The notes beneath the pieces are model-generated. The model saw only the letters and a list, made by a program, of their open reading frames with translations, was not told where the DNA came from and made no database searches. From contig NC_047086.1 in assembly GCF_902459505.1 (NCBI RefSeq), positions 178,225,619 through 178,289,618 on the forward strand: a DNA stretch of 64,000 nt, given 5' to 3'. Within the stretch, counting starts at the first letter, position 1. Each line of letters begins with the position of its first letter. The stretch comes from Geotrypetes seraphini. Lineage: Eukaryota > Chordata > Amphibia > Gymnophiona > Dermophiidae. The translations under genes and the position numbers were made by a program. Below, one piece after another: positions 45,655 through 57,924 of the stretch.

Positions 45655-46300
45655 GAATCTAATATAATATAATGCTTGGCTTTGTATACCGAGACTTCAA
45701 TCGAGGAAAGCTCGTCTCGGTTTACAATAGTTAGTTTAGGCAATAAGAACTATAGAGACGGAGATATCAAAGAGAATTAGTTACCAAAATGCTTAGTGAA
45801 CAGGATAGTTTTCAAGGACTTACGAAAAAAGGGAAGGGAGACAGAGCTTCTTAGAAAGAGTGGAAGATTGCTCCAAAGTTAAGGGAACTTGAAGGTCAAA
45901 GATTGACCAAAGATCTTGACTCCTTTGATACCTTTGCTAGAATTTTGCTAGAAGGACAGGATAGTTTGACTTGTTGGTCACCCCTTGCAAAAAAAGAATC
46001 TATAAAGATTCCAAAATAAAGGAACTAGGGGAGTGAAAAAACCATGAAGAATTTTAAAGATGACACAGGCACATTTGAACTAGACTCTGAAATACACAGG
46101 GAGCCAATGAAGATTATGAAGCAATAGTGTCACATGGTCGAAGTTATGCTTCCCGAAAATCAATCTAGCAGCAATATTCTGGACCAATTGTAGTCTGGAA
46201 AGACAGGTTTTTGTAAAACTAAGATAAATGACATTGCAATAATCAAGATGAGATAAAATGATTGAACTAGATTGGAAAAATGGTGTTAATGAAAAAGATG
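45655..46300 (-). mobile_element. LINE (L2/CR1 group) C-terminus and 3' UTR
   Basis: Minus-strand codons for a KTCLSRLQLVQN-type block and CFIIFIGSLCISE / LHWLPV-type segments, then FKILHGFF-type codons in shifted frames. The end is CCGAGACGAGCTTTCCTCGA then TATACAAAGCCAAGC. Same 3' architecture as 48970-49649. Frames broken. Confidence 0.7.
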
Positions 46301-46439
46301 TCTAACCTTCCTCAACATGCGCAAATTGAATCTCTGTCTTGGTGACTAATTTGCAGGAATTTAGACATGGAACAACCATTCCAAATTCTTCAAGTTAACA
46401 AGACAGTTGTGATAGATTCAACCTTGGTTGATGAGATCA

Positions 46440-46770
46440 TGTAAATGAGCTTCATACCCAAGATCACTGGTCTGCTCAGAGAAAACAACACTAGCTTAAT
46501 CTCCTAGAGCTACAAACTATTTGGAATGCTCTAAAAGCTTTCAATGATTGTTAGCGATCTAAATGGACAACCAAGTTACAATGTACTATGCCAACAGGCT
46601 CGGAGACACAAGGATTGTACCTCCTTTGTGAGGAAGCAGTCAGGATGTGAAAAATGGGGCATCTCATAAAGGATGGCACTCAGAGCCACCTACTGTAGGT
46701 GGTGGAGAAAGATAGTTGTCTGACGGACAGACTGAGATGGGACATTGCAACCCCATGCAACCTCTTTGCC
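46440..46770 (+). mobile_element. DIRS RNase H fragment
   Basis: Plus-strand codons ELQTIWNALKAFND and NGQPSYNVLC / QARR, followed by a CTSFVRKQ segment, parallel ELRVILKALHAFQHL and ENQVAMYYVNKQGG of the element at 39709. A short old scrap in the opposite orientation to the other DIRS copies. Confidence 0.65.
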
Positions 46771-46784
46771 ATTATCTCAAGCTC

Positions 46785-47050
46785 CATCTCTAGAAGTATT
46801 TAAATCCAAGCTAAAAGCACATTTTTTCAAGGCTGCTTTCAACTCCTAACTCCTACTCACTGTAAGAAACCTATGCCCATTCTATCATTCTCTCAGCAAT
46901 AAACTCCCCAACCCCTATCTGTTCCATTTGTTCTGTCTGTCCTAATTAGATTGTAAGCTTTTCTGAGAAGGGACCATCTATTACATGTGAAATATATAGC
47001 GCTGCGTATGCCTTTCAGTGCTATAGAAATGATAAATAGTAGTAGTCAGT
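46785..47050 (+). mobile_element. LINE 3' tail (L2-like)
   Basis: The C-terminal codons EVFKSKLKAHFFKAAFNS are followed by an untranslated end with TTAGATTGTAAGCTTTTCTG, AGCGCTGCGTATGCC and CTATAGAAATGATAAATAGT, ending in AGTAGTAG-type repeats. Confidence 0.75.
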
Positions 47051-47339
47051 CTATAATGTGCTCTCTATAGGCACTAGGGCTCAAATGAAATGGCTAAGGA
47101 TAGATACAACAGAGGTCTATAAAATCATGAGTGGAGATCACTTTCATCAGCCCCCACAAACAATAGAATTATATAATTTACATGTGTGCTGTGAATCAAA
47201 AGAACATGCCAACAGATAACGCATACTTTCTGCTAGTCAGATTTCTGTAAGTGACCACTTATACACTACTGTTTACACACCTTTCCTGAACAAAAAACTT
47301 TTATTCCTTATAGAATTACCCTCACAGGGCAGGTAAAGA

Positions 47340-48300
47340 TGGAAAAAAATATAAACAGAAACATGTTCTCCCATATGCCTCTCCCAGTTGGTGGTGGAAG
47401 TGATGTTGGGCTACTGCTCTCACCCTGTTACAGATTTCAACCCCTTCTTCCACCTCAGTCTCACCGCTTCTCTTCCTTTGAAGTCCACTCTGTCTTTTTG
47501 AACCTCTGCCTCTCTGCCATTTTCTGAACCCCTGATAAGTCTCTCTCTTAATCCCTCACTGACTTCGACTCCAGGCTTTCCTTCTTTTTTGAACACTCAT
47601 CTCCCTCATCCTTAGTGATTTCAACATTCATGCTAACAACTCCACTGACTCTTATGCTTCTAACCCTATCATCCTCTTTTGATCATCCACTCATCAGTTA
47701 TACATCTCCCTTGCCTCTCAACTTTCAGTGTCTGAACACTTCCAGGAGCTGTGCTCCACCACCCCTACTCACCAGAATGGCCACATCCTTGATCTTGTCG
47801 TCTCCAACTGCTCTATCATAAATTTTTCCATGGCAGTCTTTCCCCCTCTCTGACCATCATCTGATAACTTTCACAATCCATCACCCTCCCCCGCTCCCCC
47901 AGCCAATCTCCACTTGTACGTTTAGGAATCTTCAGGCCATCAACCCACAACACACTCTCCACAGCTGTTTCGCCCCTCCTCTCTACCACTATGCTACATA
48001 CATCTGTAAATAAAGCTGTCTCCTGTAACACCCCTCACTCCCCCCATGCCACGCTCTCTAAGGCACCCCAAATCCCAGCCCTGGCTAAACTATGCCAAAG
48101 ACTGATCATCATCTTCAAGAAGCAGGTGGTTTTTACTTTTTTTTTTTAAATAAAATTTCTACTATTCGCTTTCTTTATCAGAAGACTTTTCTGCAATTTC
48201 TGTCCAACTAGATGTAGATGATATCTCCCCAATAGACAGACTTTGGTCCTCTTTCTCATCTCACAGAAGATCAAATTGTATCTTTATTTAAAAAAACTAA
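47340..48300 (+). mobile_element. LINE endonuclease fragment
   Basis: Codons for the endonuclease end: ILSDFNIHANNSTDSYASNP, LASQLSVSEHFQELCSTTPT, HQNGHILDLVVSNCSI and SSDNFHNP-type. Linker codons follow to 48300. Two or more frame changes. The copy of the inverted duplication at 47681-47751 lies inside this domain. Confidence 0.75.
47681..47751 (+). repeat. 71-bp segment, exact inverted copy at 52154-52224
   Basis: From GATCATCCACTCATCAGTTA to ACACTTCCAGGAGCTG. All 71 bases are repeated in reverse complement at 52154-52224. Homology stops sharply at both ends in both places. Confidence 0.97.
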
Positions 48301-48331
48301 GTTCATCCACTTGTCGTAATGTAATGTAGAC

Positions 48332-48458
48332 CAGTGGTTCCCAACCCTGTCCTGGAGGTCCACCAGGCCAATCGGGTTTTTAGGCTAGCCGTAATAAATA
48401 TGCATAAAGCAGATTTGCATGCCTCTCACTTCCATTATATGCAAATATCTCTCATGGC
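48332..48458. mobile_element. hAT-type MITE, right arm missing
   Basis: Left end CAGTGGTTCCCAACCCTGTC, then GGTCCACCAGGCCAATCGGG and the internal ATTTGCATGC...TATATGCAAAT palindrome. The expected mirrored right arm is absent. Confidence 0.7.
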
Positions 48459-48659
48459 CAAGAAAAATTCTTAACTCCATTTCTATGAGCACTTGAAGTC
48501 TTTTCCTCATTATAAAAATTAAGCCATAGTCTAAACCAGAACAGTGAATATAGTTTTATTAAATATTTGGTAACAGGTTTACTGTTTTTTACATCATATA
48601 TATTTTTGTGGTAACGTACATCTTTAATTAATCATTTTCTAGACCATGGATTTTTTCTT

Positions 48660-50280
48660 TATCCATGGGCCAGATTATGCTCACTCCACTAATGAAATCT
48701 TCCACATTAGAGCCTCTGGTTCCATCAAGTTATCATCCAATAGATAATATTCCAATATTGACCAAATTATTAGAGTCTATAGTCTCAAAACAACTGGATA
48801 AATTTTCTGTACCACATTCTTGTCAACATGGCTTTCAAACTAGTCACTGAACAGACATTACTTCTCTCACTTGTCTCCAAGGTCCAAAATGTGTTAAGTT
48901 AAAAAAATGCTCTGCAATTCTTTTACAATTTGATCTGTCTGCAGCTTTTAATGTTGTAGATTATATCTTACCAAGTTTTCAAGTTTATTAGTTTCTTGAT
49001 ATATTGTTTATTAAATATATCTAAACAGTTTACAATACATGCTTTATATAAATAAAAACAGTATTAAAAGAAAAAAGATTTTCATAAACAGTACTTAAAT
49101 AAATAGAATGAATCCAAGAGGATAAGAGGGAGGGGAATACATCATTAAAAAATTAAAAAAACTTTGGAGAGGGAAGGAAAAGTGGAAACAATATGTTAGG
49201 AGGAAAATAAACCATCCTCAAATGGGAAGATAATTCTCATGTATTGAATGCATTCTTGAATAGGAACATTTTGAGTTTGGATTTAAATTTTGTCACTGAA
49301 GATTCTAGTCTGAGGTTTTGAGGCATAGCATTCCATCGTGAGGGAGCCTTGACAGAAAAGATTGTTTTACATGTTGTATCATATTCAATCTAGCAGATTG
49401 AAGGAATCACTAGAATACTTTGGGAATTTGATCGTATGTTTGGGGTATATGGAAATGCGGGTTTTATCGATAAAAGCGGGAGCGTGTTCGACTAGTTTTA
49501 AAGGCGAGAAGTAGGATTTTATAGGTTATACAGTGCTGAATGGGCAGCCAATGAGCATCTTGGATAAGGTGAGTCAAATTTTTTAGCTTTGTAAATAATT
49601 TTTATTGCTGTGTTTTGGAGAATTTGTAGCCGACATATTTCCTTCTTAATATATCTTCTCTCCCAATTAGGAGTGGATGGCAAGATTCTGTTCTGGTTTC
49701 AAGGCTCTCTATCTTGTAGCTCATATATAGCTAACGTTAATGGAAAAAAATCATCTTCTGCCTGGTTTCCAGGCTGTGGTGTCCCTACTGTCATCGATAC
49801 ATTTTATCATCTATATGACTACAGTGAGTACTTGGGGGGGGGGAGCCCAAGGGGAATTTCTTTTTACATATGCTGATGACATCTTCATATTACAGGAAGT
49901 TAGTTTGGATCAGAGTTCTTTTTCATCAAACAATTGTGCCTGTATCTTGAGGTTATAGCAGGTTTCATCTCAATCCCAAAATTGAATACAACCAGAACAT
50001 CAGGATCTTCCTGATAAAGTTTTTCTGAAATCCGGTGAAACTTTGCTTGTTGAAAGATCTTCTAGAGTATTAGGTGTCAATTTAGACTCTACTCTTTCCT
50101 TCTTGCAGCAGATAAATAATTTAGTTAGAAAACATTCCCTAAGTCTACACTGTCTTAAATCAGTACATGCTTTATTCTTTCAACAATATTTTACCGTTCT
50201 GGTTCAATCAGTTATTTTAGCACAATTAGACTACTGTAACTGTTTACTGTGGTTTGAGTAAATTTGAAGTGGTTGCAGCC
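48660..50280 (+). mobile_element. LINE (L2/CR1 group) RT region, split by another LINE
   Basis: Before the insert: SSYHPIDNIPILTKLLESIV, SQHGFQTSH-like SCQHGFQTSH and LLQFDLSAAFNVVDYIL. After it: LGVDGKILFWFQGSL, a GVP stretch, FLFTYADDIFIL (catalytic ADD), SSRVLGVNLDSTLSF and LDYCNCLLW. Frames are broken in several places. The insert at 48970-49649 has an 8-bp duplication TATATCTT on both sides. Confidence 0.82.
48970..49649 (-). mobile_element. 5'-truncated LINE inserted in another LINE
   Basis: Minus strand: RLQILQNTAIKIIYKAKKF, APSRWNAMPQNLRL and TKFKSKLKMFLFKNAFNT, then a 3' UTR ending TTGTAAACTGTTTAGATATA. TATATCTT at 48962-48969 and 49650-49657 is the target duplication. Confidence 0.85.
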
Positions 50281-50979
50281 GATGCAAAATATGGTGCCCA
50301 CCTGATAAGTGAGGGAGAGTAGGGGGTCCTGCTCTGGGCCTGGCTACTACCCGTCTTCCTCAGTGTAGTGATGGTGGCTCAGCACATCCTTGGGCCCAAT
50401 GCGCCATGTCATTGCATCCCCCTGGCCAACGCTAATGACAATGGAACAGCAAAAAACTAACAGATGGTCATGGGGGATCACAACAAAGCACTCTAAAACA
50501 CCTGCAGAAAGAAGTAGATGGTAACGCCAGAATGAGTCTTTGAACGCACAGATAGAAACTATTGGAGCACCAGCATGAGGCTTGAAATATACTGAGAAAA
50601 GCTATTGGAGCACCAAAATGAGGTTTGGAATTCACAAAAAGAGCCGAAACATCATACTGAAGTTTGGAATGTTCAGTGAAGTACTACCAAGTCCCTGCAA
50701 TAAAGTAGCCCAGATATCCGGCAACTCACTAATGCCAAAAGTTTCCTGCCAGCCATGCTGAACTTCCAAGAAACCCTCTCAGCAACAGCAGGGCTGTGCA
50801 CACCAGCCCACACTCAGTGGATGGGTCACGCAGCATGGAAACGTGACGTCAGCGCTGTGTGCCTGGCCATCCAGCTCACATGAGGGGGGTTTCTTGTGAC
50901 GTGCAGTAAAGAGTGGTGAGAACTGCAGATCGCTATAGTGAAAAAGTCGCAATGGAGAAGTAAACTCTCAAGTCCACGA
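50281..50979. other. unassigned, moderately GC-rich
   Basis: Contains repeated ATTGGAGCACCA..ATGAGG phrases (about 50560-50620). No ORF or family recognised. Confidence 0.35.
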
Positions 50980-51043
50980 GCCACTACTGCTCAAGTGGGG
51001 GCCAGGTAAATGACCTTGGAGGGCTGTAGTTTGAGGACCCCTG
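50980..51043 (-). mobile_element. hAT terminal fragment
   Basis: On the minus strand starts CAGGGGTCCTCAAACTACAG, a familiar hAT terminal repeat. No partner end identified. Confidence 0.5.
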
Positions 51044-51306
51044 GTGTAGAGCCTTAAGCAATCATCATGCCTTCCCCAAGGGGCTGTAATATTTCTAATG
51101 TGGTCTCTGGAGTATCCTCTGCTCCAGTCAATCTGAATAATGGAAGACCTAAATTTAGGACTGAATTTGGCACCTTCTGTATGGCAAAGCATAGCACTTG
51201 CCACCTTTGCTGTCAGGTAGATTCATAACAGACTGATTTTAACAAAAATCAGAGACTAGAGTAGTAAGTCACTAATGCTGGAAGCTCATTGACTTAAGTA
51301 ATTATT

Positions 51307-51650
51307 ACATAAGAACCTAAGTATTGCCCCTGTCGGGTCAGACCAGAGGTCCATTGTGCCCGGCAGTCCGTTCACGCGGCGGCCCCTCAGGTCCATGACC
51401 TGATAGTGCTCATAACCTAAAACTCTCTTACCCTTTTCGCTTAATGTCCTGTAAAGTAACCCTCTATCTGTACCCTACAATCCCCTTCGCTTCCAGGAAG
51501 TCATCCAGTCCCTTTTTGAACCCCAGTATTGTACTCTGTCCTATCACCTCACTTGGAAGCGCGTTCCAGGTGTCCACCACCCTCTGAGTGAAGAAGAACT
51601 TCCTTGCATTCTGGCAGAAGAGGCAGCTATTAAAAGATAATATATATTTT
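51307..51650 (-). mobile_element. CR1-type LINE 3' end
   Basis: Minus strand: KFFFTQRVVDTWNALPSEVI, FKKGLDDFLEAKGI and then the tail CTGGTCTGACCCGACAGG-type, ending TTCTTATGTAAT. Same family group as 59610-59865. Confidence 0.88.
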
Positions 51651-52153
51651 TTTTAATCCTTAAATTAAAAGTTGATGTTTCTAAAGTTGTAAATTTTAGA
51701 TTACGTATGTCCACAGATTCAAATAGTGGACTCAGGACAAGATACCAAATTCTGCTTGATTGTTAAAAACAGCAATTGCACTATGATGACTTTATAGTCC
51801 AGCAGTTCTAGTCCAGCAGTGGAGCATAAGCTTTAATGTACCAAAAAAAAAACCCCAACAGTAAACCTTTTCTAATTGAATATATACAAGGTTCTAGTGA
51901 ACTGCTTTCCTAATTTCAGAAATACGTGAGAAACATTATCGGGAGAACCAAACGAAGAGATTATTGTACCATCAACAACAAAGTTGTTATCACCAGCAAG
52001 AATGTTCAGAGGATCCAGAATGTCTTGTATCTGTTTAACTAGCAGACAGACTGGAACCCTTACTGAACGTTTAAGGAGATGAAAACATATCTGCAACCTC
52101 CTAGAAATTGAAGGAAAATTACTTGTCTGAATCTAAAGCCACAGATCACAGTC
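51651..52153. other. no recognisable feature
   Basis: Includes a 74-codon minus-strand frame (51872-52096) with no recognised domain. Confidence 0.35.
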
Positions 52154-52224
52154 CAGCTCCTGGAAGTGTTCAGACACTGAAAGTTGAGAGGCAAGGGAGA
52201 TGTATAACTGATGAGTGGATGATC
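52154..52224 (-). repeat. inverted exact copy of 47681-47751
   Basis: Starts CAGCTCCTGGAAGTG and ends GATGAGTGGATGATC. Identical over 71 bases to the complement of the LINE endonuclease segment. None of the flanking LINE comes with it. Confidence 0.97.
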
Positions 52225-52289
52225 TCCATGGTACTCCCATTAAAGAAACCCAATATGCTACCTAAAGAGAACGTTTTCTCCTTGAAGTA

Positions 52290-52960
52290 TTTATATCTGT
52301 AACGGTAAAGATCTGTGCTTTACATAGGGTAACCACAGAGGCTCAAGCTGTGCTGAGAATGATGAACCAGGAGGCAATGAGCTCATATGGAGATTATCTA
52401 AGTGTCTAGCTAAAAGGTGCTGAAACATTTTGTCTAAATCCTTCTCAAACAGATCTGGTACCTGTTTGGCAACATTCACCAGAGAGATAGGATAGGAACC
52501 TAAGTTAATCAGAAACTGGTCCTTAAGACAACAGGAAACAGCATGGTCATATTAAAAAGAAGATATCAGTAGAGTCTGCATTGACAAGGCCTTCTCTTGT
52601 CCGATTTTCTCAGAAGTCTACTCATTCTTGATGCCTCTGAAAGTCTGAGCTCTTGGATTGCCCAAAGCATGAGCTTTAATGTTAGAGCTTGATGCTCTAT
52701 ATAAAAATATTTTACTCTCACACTGGACCCTGCTTTCTTGAAAAAGGGAATAAGCAGAGAGTGGCTGCTTCTGGGTGCTTATCTGCCTGACCTCAAAGAG
52801 GATGTCATCTTTGATGCTGAAGGTTCAGTAGATGAAGGCAGCAACTTTTGATATTGATACTGGTGTCATGATAATCCGGAAAACATCCAGGAGCCCAAGT
52901 CCTTACAGTTTTATGGCACCAGTAGACATGCTATTACAAATTTAGCAATTTTTAATATAT
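52290..52960 (-). mobile_element. DIRS gag-like fragment
   Basis: Minus-strand LVNVAKQVPDLFEKDLDKMF parallels LANIPCQGSDFFDESIKAAT in the gag-like part of the element at 39709, with an upstream match in position. An old scrap. Confidence 0.5.
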
Positions 52961-53125
52961 TTAATCCCCAGGCAATTAATAGATTTGTTATGGTGTAACA
53001 GATAAGTTACTACTATATTAGAATTGCCACTTAAAACATATGGTTTTGCAAATGAAATTCTGTAAAGAAAACAAAATCAAAAGTAAAGTTTAATGTGGGA
53101 AGAGGAGAGACTGAAAAAGAATCAT

Positions 53126-53215
53126 TTCATTTTATTTGTTTATGCTTGATATACCACAAGGGCCAAAACTGGCTTCTAGGCAGTTAACAGAAAAAAAATA
53201 AAAAATAAAAAAATA
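53126..53215 (-). mobile_element. LINE 3' tail
   Basis: Minus strand TTAACTGCCTAGAAGCCAGT, then GGTATATCAAGCATAAACAA, the same tail style as 61111-61450. Confidence 0.6.
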
Positions 53216-56200
53216 AAGGAGAAGAGAGGTGGAGAGTGAGACTAAGAAGAGAAGGGAAATTAAGACTAGAAAGTAGGAAAGGGACTAGGTCAGGAAAAGC
53301 CAGAGTAAAGGGTAAGGAGGATTAAGAGGTCTTTTAAGAGTGCACACATAAGTGGTATGAATTGCATGTATACATAAAGCCTTCTTACTCTTTCTAGTAC
53401 AGCTAAGGCATGTTTCTGCTGATCACCCACACAAAGGGCTTACCCATGGAGAATAAAGATCTTCTCAAACTTTTGCCTCTATAAGAAAAAAATTGAATGC
53501 ACAGGACCTTAAGATTTGTAACTAGATTTGGAAGAGGTGATGCCAAAATTTGCATATTATAAAAAACAAAAAAATGGGGAGCATATTGCACATGAGGCTT
53601 TCTATATACTTTATCATGCAATTCTGTCTCCATATAGAACAGAATTGACTCAACTGGTGCTATATATTATTTTTGACTATTTAGTAGAGGCACAAGATGT
53701 TTGAACGGTCTCATAGTTTAGAAAAGTGCCTTAAAATGTAAACGTCTATAATGATCACAAATAAATCTTAACATCTTTCTTGAACCAAACTTTTTATTTT
53801 AGTAGTACTCTTAAAAAAAAACCCCAAAAAACCTTTTTAAATATCAACAGACCAGTCTGCTAAAATCATGAGCAAAAAGAGCAAGAGTTTATGTACTCAG
53901 CCTTAAACTCACAAGAACCTATTACTTGAATATTTTCAGTTGGGAGGCTGACTTGATATTTTAAAAGAAATAAACATATGTAAAACCACAAATAAAGTTA
54001 CTTGATGTTATGCCTTCCTAGATTAAAGTAAGAAGGCCAACATAGTTTTAAATCAAAACATCTTAGTCCAGAATTTTCTAAATGTGTCCCACTGACTTCA
54101 CAAGTCAGTCAGGTTTCAGAATATATACCCTACCCAAAATATTCACAAGATAAATATATCCTGAAAACCTAACTGGGATGGGGTGGTCTCTAGGACAGCA
54201 TTGGGAAGCCTCATCTTAGCTCCCATTAACTCTGCTTACCTGTTGCATAATTGCATGATATTTTGCCAAGTATTTTACGTACAGAGCATCATTATCTTAA
54301 AATTCTAGACTGTGCTGCCATTTATATTAACAGTACACAGATGAAATTAAAGTAGAATTGCCACATTTTCCCCTTTTGAAATTTAGTCCTTATGGTTTTT
54401 AATAGAAAAAAGAAAGCAAAGTCACCTGTCTGCATCTGTAAAAGAAGCTGAGAACAGCAGGAGAGTAAATAAAAATATCTGCTAGTCAAAGCTCAAGTGG
54501 AGGCTCTATGGGAGGCCAAACAACAGTGAATATGAATATTTAGAGGGTAATTTTGTTAGAAGATTCTTAACTCATTTATCAAATACATGTACAAGTTATC
54601 CAATTACCAAAGAAAAACTATATGCATACTTTCACTCTGAACATTATTCAACCCTCATAAATTTATATCTATTAGCTAAGATGCATACTTTAAGAGAAAT
54701 ATTACTTTTGAAAATGTTTAAACCTGAACTCTAACCAATTCCATGCCCAGGATTCCCTGATCATTGAGGGTAGAAGTATGTACAAAATGGCTTGTTAATA
54801 AAGGTGCAACTGTCTCAAAGGCATGGCCAAGAGTCAATGAAACCTCTGGACCCCAGGCATTGCAGATGATATTTGGGGGGGGGGGGATCAGAAAAAAAGG
54901 AGAGATTTTGCCTGCCTATTAGTGCATGCTGTTCACAAATATATATAGTAAAACAAAACAAAGAGAAAATAGCTAAATTGAAAACCCTCCAATGAAACAA
55001 ATAAATCAATCAATCTCTCAAATTCATACTGGACCCAATATAAAAACATGTAGGCATCATGTCTGCAAATTCATTGCCTAACTATAAAAAGATAGCAGCT
55101 ATACTCAACACATCTCAACACCATCACCTCAACCCATCTGCATTTCTGCAACTGGTCCTCTAGCACCTATATGGAGATGAAGATTGACCTTTTTGGATCC
55201 TACTCTCAACTCCAATGTGTCTGGCTGATTTCATTTCCTTTTAGTGAGAAGGGAAAGAATATGAGGGCTGACAAGAGACAACCATATAGCCTATACAGTC
55301 TGTCCATTAAAACCAACAGTCCAGTTTCTACAAATCATTATCAAAAGGGAATTTCCCCTCAGAGCCACAATTTTGGAAAGAACCCCCTCCCCTCTTACCA
55401 ACTCTCTATGGCATCACTTAAAGTTTCTGGATCCAATGTGTGCTCTGCATTTCTTCTGATCTGTCTAATGAGCATTTCCAGGGCCTGTTCCTGGTCTAGG
55501 CATTAAATCATGGAATCCTACCATACCTTTTAGAAAGGAAGTGAGAGATCTGGCCCCCTACTGGTTCATCGAAGAACTTCAATGATAAGACTGCCCCAGA
55601 AGACCAGCAGTGACTGGTGGAGGTGACCCACCCTATGAGAACAGCCTACCAGATGTCTATTGTCCATCACTAAAAGAGGGATGTGTTATTCTGCAACTAT
55701 ATTATCATACGGTGCCTAGAATACTATTTTGTACCAATTGGTGTGTGTAATTTCAGCAACTTTTCCTGAATGCCTGCTTCATACTTCTCTCTCTCCCTCT
55801 CTCCTGTTTGCAGGTATTGTGCCATTATATTGCTATTTTTAAGTATGGTTCTCTGTTCCATGCAGTGGAAAAATACAGTGGAATTTTTTTTTACCCCCAA
55901 ATAAAGTTTGTCTTATCTTCTCTCTTCTATGCATCTTACCTTTGCACATACTTCCTAAGATAACATCACCTTGCCTATGACTCTCTTTCACAACTTCTAT
56001 CTAATAGCTTCTCAAAACAGGTCAATGCCTGACGCACCAGACATGTAATCAGTGCATTTATTCATGCATTCCCTGGGATCTGCCATGGAGGCAAAGAGAT
56101 TTTGTTTTTTTATTGGAGGTATAATAGTATATGCTATCTTCATTTCCTGTTTTAAACCAGCTGCTTTCTAGTTTATCTGTGAGTAACTGACCCTTTTATC

Positions 56201-56395
56201 CTTGCCTAAGTATACTTATGTGTCACCTCTAGAAGCCTGGCATCCTCATTGCTATTTGTACCCCCTTAAAATCAGTACATATTCTTCTTTAGTACAACAT
56301 TTGATGTCCTCTTCCTATGTGTTTTTATAAGATGAGTTGCAGTGCATCTACATGAATGTCTTGCATAAATGGAACTATTAACTATAGAATAGACC
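53216..56395. other. mostly featureless; one decayed hAT-like patch
   Basis: 54080-54210 resembles a much decayed CAGTGGTTCC-type MITE (ATCCTGAAAACCTAACTGGG). 55150-55930 has no frame beyond about 110 codons and no recognised family; AATAAAGTTTG near 55900 could be an old polyA signal. No WTAP exon seen. Confidence 0.35.
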
Positions 56396-56570
56396 AGGGG
56401 TAGGCAATTCCGGTCCTCGATAGCCGGAGCCAGGTCAGGTTTTCAGGATATCCACAATGAATATGTATGAGATGGATTTGCATGTACTGCCTCCTTGAGA
56501 TGCAAATCTATCTCATGCATATTTATTGTGGATATCCTGAAAACCTGACTGGGCTCCAGTTCTCGAGGGC
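56396..56570. mobile_element. hAT-type palindromic MITE
   Basis: CAGGGGTAGGCAATTCCGGT at left; central arms CAGGTTTTCAGGATATCCAC / GTGGATATCCTGAAAACCTG are mirrored. The right tip is degraded (CTCGAGGGC) and no target duplication is clear. Confidence 0.75.
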
Positions 56571-57149
56571 AATAGAAATAAATAGAAATCCAGCTAGAAA
56601 CTATTTTTAATCTGAAGTTAATTTTTACCAGCAATTGCATGCAATAGCCATGGGGGCAACACCGACTCTCTCTAGCTACTTTAATTTGCAGCTGATTTTA
56701 ATGAGAAATTTATTTACACTACAATAGAATTTGGGAATATTCTTGGACAATATTTTCTTTATATGGACAAAAACAACAGTTGAAGAAATTTGTCCATAAA
56801 TTGAATAGGAATTTACATTTTACTATGACCTGTTATCAGCTTTATAGTAATTTTTTTGGACATTCACATTATTAAATAAGAAATGGTTGTTATGACTTTA
56901 AATTGTAAAGAAGTGGGCAGAAACAATTACTTATGATTTGAAAGTTATCACCCATATAAACTCGAGGCATGTTTACTTATAACTATCAGCCAATTTTTGC
57001 AACTCTACCATTTACATTAAAAGTTATACACAACATCTGTCTATCCTTATGAATGAGTTAGTACATTCATTAAGGCTTCTGATTAATTTAGTTATTCAAA
57101 GTTGTTAGATCACAAGATGACCTTATGACCTTATGAGACTGGGTATCCA

Positions 57150-57365
57150 AATGGTAGATGACATTTAATGTGAGCAAGTATAAAGTGAGGCATATAGGGA
57201 AAACAAGTCCAAATTATAGCTATATGATGCAAGGTTCCATGTTAGGAATCACTATGTAGGTGTTATCACTGATGATACATTGACATTCTCTACTCAGTGT
57301 ACAACTGTGACTAAAAAGCAAAAAAGATGCAAGGAATTATTAGGAAAGGGAGAGAACAACAACAA
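57150..57365 (+). mobile_element. CR1 LINE, left part, split by DIRS
   Basis: Matches CR1 coding sequence at nucleotide level: ATTTAATGTGAGCAAGTATA, ATGCAAGGTTCCATGTTAGG and ATTATTAGGAAAGGGAGAGA. It continues at 62400 after the DIRS insertion and again ends at 62815 at the next DIRS insertion. Confidence 0.85.
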
Positions 57366-57924
57366 AAAAAAGAGATTAGGTTCTTACCTTGTTAATATTT
57401 TTTTCTAGCAGAGGTCTTTCTGGACAGTGTTTTCCCCATGCCTGTGAGCTGTGCAGAAGGAATGCACTCCAGGTTTTCAACTCTACCTTCTTCTCTGCAA
57501 CCTCCTTCAATTTGTACCAAAGCAGGCGATAGCCCTATACTGTATAGGAATATATAAGGAGGAAGGGTACGGGGAGACTCCCAGAACTACAAAACTATTC
57601 TGCTCTGCAAGTATAACAAACATGTAAACATTTTAATTGAACAGTTGAAATAACCTTGCCAATCAGAAACATTTATGGTGCTCAAACATTCACCCAGTGT
57701 ATTATTGCAAAAGATTATTCTTCACATCCTTGAGGTCTGACTGACATCAAAATCTCAGTTTTGATTTAAACTTCTGATTGAGACAGTAGGCAGGCAGATA
57801 AATAATTGACAGGACGGAGTTCCAGCAAGACACACGTATCTACTAGAAAAGGTATTAGCAAAGTATGAACCTAATCTCTTTTTCTAGTGCAATAGGTGTG
57901 TCATTTCAGACAGTAGAGATGTAC

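Noticed and set aside
54470-54530. Candidate WTAP exon near an acceptor- and donor-like pair
   Set aside because: Translation does not match any WTAP segment and frames are short.
55150-55930. Second possible solo LTR (AATAAA near 55900)
   Set aside because: No TATA-like box in proper spacing, no TG...CA boundaries and no duplication; evidence too thin to call.
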